NCBI GenBank assembly: GCA_017935905.1
Contig: JAGBGO010000001.1
Span: forward strand, 1 to 32,651
Source: Clostridia bacterium
GTDB taxonomy: Bacteria; Bacillota; Clostridia; UBA1212; UBA1255
DNA: 32,651 bases
Reading direction: 5' to 3'
The translations under genes were made by a program, and so were the position numbers. This document shows, one piece after another, positions 30,426-32,651 of the stretch. Within the stretch, counting starts at the first letter, position 1. Each line of letters opens with the position of its first letter. The notes under the pieces were generated by a model. It did not search any database and was not told the DNA's origin. It was given only the letters and a program-made list of their open reading frames with translations.

Positions 30426-32494
30426 TGAATTGCAGAAGATTATTACTTATGGCGTTTGTGCTGATTTTTAGCCTGTCGTTGGTGACCGTACCGGCTATGG
30501 CAGAGGATGCGGCAAATACGCCGAATATCCGTCCGGATACCTGGGCGGCAGTGGACGGACTTGGCAGAACCGTCAGCGGTTACAGCGACGTAGGCGGCAC
30601 CCGTGCCAATAAAACGGTGGGCATTTTCTTCCACAACTGGCACGATTACTGGTCCGGATCCCCTGCCAGAAATTTGACTGAAATTATGGCAAAATATCCG
30701 GAAGCACGAAATGACTACGACCATCCCGCATGGGAGAATTCCGGCTATGCCCCTTATTTCTGGGACGAACCCATTTGGGGTTATTACAGAACCACGGATG
30801 CTTACGTCATTCGCAAACAAGCAGAACTTTTGGCGGATGCCGGGGTAGACGTGATTATTCTCGATCTGACCAACGGTTCCGATACGTTCAAAAGCGGTTA
30901 TCAAAAACTTTTCAAGGAATTTCAGGCGGCTATGGCTGAAGGTGTGAACGTACCTCAAATTACTTTCTATTTGAACCCGTACGTTAATCCTACGGATAAT
31001 GAGAATTCCATCAAACAAATTCGGAGTATTTATGAGACCATTTACAAAGACGGTAAATACGAAGACGTGTGGTTCTATTGGGAAGGCAAACCCTTCATCA
31101 TTGCCCGGGACTTCTTGTTAGACAAGAATGACGCTACGGAGAAGGCGATCAGTGAATTCTTCACGTTCCGCAATCCGGCTACCGGCGGATACTATGAGGC
31201 GGAAACTAAATTCTCTGCTAAACAGTGGGGCTGGTGTTCCGCTTATCCTAATACCAAATACGGCGTGCGGAATGACGGCACGGTAGAGGAAATGTGTGTC
31301 AGTATGGCACAAAACTACGATCAAAATTACACCGGCGATGATTTCTCAAAGGGTTTGATCGCTATGAACGACTACTTAAACAGAGCCCAGGGTCGTGGAT
31401 ATGCCAAAGGAAATTATTCTTATCAGTATACGTACAAGAATAATACAATTACGGTAAATCAACAGACCAAAGATGCTTATTTGTACGGCCTTAACAGCCA
31501 GCAACAATGGGATTACGTTTTAGAAGTGGATCCGGACTTTATTTTCGTAACAGGCTGGAATGAACTGATTGCCAATCGGTGGGAAACGTTCCAGGGTACG
31601 GAGAATGCCTTCCCAGACAACTACAGCCCTGAATACAGCCGGGATATTGAACCTTCTAAAGGTGTTTTGAAAGACCATTACTATTATCAGTTGGTGGAGA
31701 ATATCCGTCGTTTCAAAGGCGTTTCCAAACCGGAGGCTGCAACAGCTGACAAAAACGTTGGAAAGACCGTTGATATTAACAGCGATAGCGACCAGTGGGC
31801 GGACGTATCCCTTTCTTTCGACCATTATACCGGCAGCACTAAGAACCGTAAATATCCGGGTTATGCCGGAAAATTCTATGAATACGCCACTATGCGCAAC
31901 GATATTGTGACGTCGAAAGTGGCTTATGATGCGGACAATATCTACTTTATGGTAGAAACGGCAGCCGACTTGTCGCCGTCTTCGGACAGCGGCTGGATGC
32001 GGCTTTTGATTGACACGGATTCCACGGGCACTGCAGCAAACTGGGAAGGGTTTGAGTATATCTTAAATCGCACTTCTCCTAATGGTTCCGACGTGATGGT
32101 GGAGCGTTCCACCGGCGGCTGGAATTTTGAGCAAGTGGGCACCGCCAAGTTCACTGTAGCGGGTAAAAGGCTTCAAATTGCTGTTCCCAGAAGTGCTTTG
32201 GGCTTAACGGATTTCAGTCGGTTGTCTTTCAACTTTAAGTGGGCGGACAACACCGTAGATCCTACCACCAAGCAAGATAGCGGCGACATTATGGATTACT
32301 ATCTGTACGGAGACGTGGCACCCGGCGGACGTTTTATGTTCGCATTTGATACGATGGAGTCCACGTATACGCCTCCGGCTCCCGACGCGTCCGGAAGCAG
32401 CATTCCTGCCTACGTATGGTGGGTTGTCGGTGCAGGTGCCGCCTTGATTGCCGTTATGGGTGTGATCGTAGCGGTTGTGCTAAAGAAAAAATAA
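30425..32494 (+). CDS. Secreted, anchored GH99/WbsX-like protein with CBM9-like domain (copy D)
   Basis: This 689-residue paralogue is closest in layout to copy A. A signal peptide (1-26, ending PAMA) is followed by a barrel with NWHDYWSG, VIILDLTNGSD, DVWFYWEGKP and FVTGWNELIANR (Glu380). The CBM9-like domain ends at PGGRFMFAF. A short linker, the helix beginning AYVWWVVGAG and a KKK tail complete it. Translation is coupled to the GH106-like gene through TAATG, with AAAGGGAG upstream. The end of the gene is followed by an IS element, with no terminator visible before it. Confidence 0.75.
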   Translation: MNCRRLLLMAFVLIFSLSLVTVPAMAEDAANTPNIRPDTWAAVDGLGRTVSGYSDVGGTRANKTVGIFFHNWHDYWSGSPARNLTEIMAKYPEARNDYDHPAWENSGYAPYFWDEPIWGYYRTTDAYVIRKQAELLADAGVDVIILDLTNGSDTFKSGYQKLFKEFQAAMAEGVNVPQITFYLNPYVNPTDNENSIKQIRSIYETIYKDGKYEDVWFYWEGKPFIIARDFLLDKNDATEKAISEFFTFRNPATGGYYEAETKFSAKQWGWCSAYPNTKYGVRNDGTVEEMCVSMAQNYDQNYTGDDFSKGLIAMNDYLNRAQGRGYAKGNYSYQYTYKNNTITVNQQTKDAYLYGLNSQQQWDYVLEVDPDFIFVTGWNELIANRWETFQGTENAFPDNYSPEYSRDIEPSKGVLKDHYYYQLVENIRRFKGVSKPEAATADKNVGKTVDINSDSDQWADVSLSFDHYTGSTKNRKYPGYAGKFYEYATMRNDIVTSKVAYDADNIYFMVETAADLSPSSDSGWMRLLIDTDSTGTAANWEGFEYILNRTSPNGSDVMVERSTGGWNFEQVGTAKFTVAGKRLQIAVPRSALGLTDFSRLSFNFKWADNTVDPTTKQDSGDIMDYYLYGDVAPGGRFMFAFDTMESTYTPPAPDASGSSIPAYVWWVVGAGAALIAVMGVIVAVVLKKK

Positions 32495-32547
32495 GCAGTC
32501 GCATTTTTGGATGTTATAGTACAATAGATAGGTAACAAATAAAAAGA

Positions 32548-32617
32548 GAAAAACAACTCAAATGTGATATGATGTTAAGTAACGACACAAAACACAAACA
32601 CAAAGGAGTTGTTTTTC
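32548..32617. repeat. Inverted repeat flanking the transposase leader
   Basis: GAAAAACAACTC (32548-32559) and GAGTTGTTTTTC (32606-32617) are perfect 12-base inverted arms with 46 bases between. The right arm covers part of the transposase ribosome site AAAGGAG (32602-32608) and ends right before its GTG. A possible TATGAT -10 box (32568-32573) lies between the arms. Confidence 0.7.
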
Positions 32618-32651
32618 GTGATTAGTATAACATCAAAGGCGCGTTTTAGGC
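32618..32651 (+). CDS. IS transposase, N-terminal start (partial)
   Basis: A GTG start at 32618, ten bases after AAAGGAG, opens the frame MISITSKARFR, which runs off the window. This resembles the beginning of IS3/IS481-group transposases, which start with a short leader before a helix-turn-helix domain. With only 11 codons visible the family is a recollection rather than proof. The inverted repeat around its leader supports an IS. The left end of the element is not determined, but lies between 32495 and 32548. Confidence 0.5.
   Translation, partial: MISITSKARFR

Overview
The window reads as chromosomal DNA of an anaerobic Gram-positive bacterium of the Clostridia (Bacillota). The support is: AGGAGG-type ribosome sites, consensus TTGACA/TATAAT promoters, U-run terminators, FMN and ZTP riboswitches, pyruvate formate-lyase, an ECF riboflavin carrier, and surface proteins anchored by one C-terminal membrane helix with a lysine tail. 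A gut habitat is plausible, but the genus cannot be read from the sequence. The segment lies between two mobile-element edges: the last 55 codons of a serine recombinase at the left, and the first codons of an IS transposase at the right.

Region 1 (about 290-7955) is a stress or peptide-resistance type operon. It holds three small proteins, two tandem ABC exporter pairs (ATPase plus ABC-2 permease, twice), an OmpR-type response regulator, a sensor kinase, an eight-helix membrane protein and a second copy of one of the small membrane proteins. A pair of 11-base direct repeats, nearly identical in two places, sits before the first gene and before the regulator gene, and is a good candidate for the regulator's own binding site.

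Region 2 (7974-14475) is metabolic. An FMN riboswitch controls ribU and a histidine phosphatase. glnA (type I glutamine synthetase) has its own promoter and terminator. A promoter with an abutting dyad and a ZTP (pfl-type) riboswitch controls pflA-pflB.

Region 3 (14477-19959) has a leftward operon (AraC/PocR regulator followed by a split threonine/serine exporter) and, divergent from it, a lone DegT/DnrJ-type aminotransferase. Then comes a decayed stretch holding a pyruvate formate-lyase remnant with two in-frame deletions and the leftover membrane tail of a surface protein. It ends with a YbaK/ProX-type tRNA editing protein and a ZIP metal transporter broken by one base in a G run.

Region 4 (19977-32494) is the most distinctive part. 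Four paralogues combine a GH99/WbsX-like barrel with a CBM9-like domain. Three are secreted and membrane anchored; one has neither a signal peptide nor an anchor. Between the third and fourth copies lie a secreted, anchored Ig-like plus concanavalin-like protein and a large cytosolic protein resembling GH106 alpha-L-rhamnosidases. The genes are tightly packed on one strand and look like one or two transcription units. They suggest a glycan-targeting surface system with extracellular and intracellular branches. Substrate and activity are not shown by the sequence.
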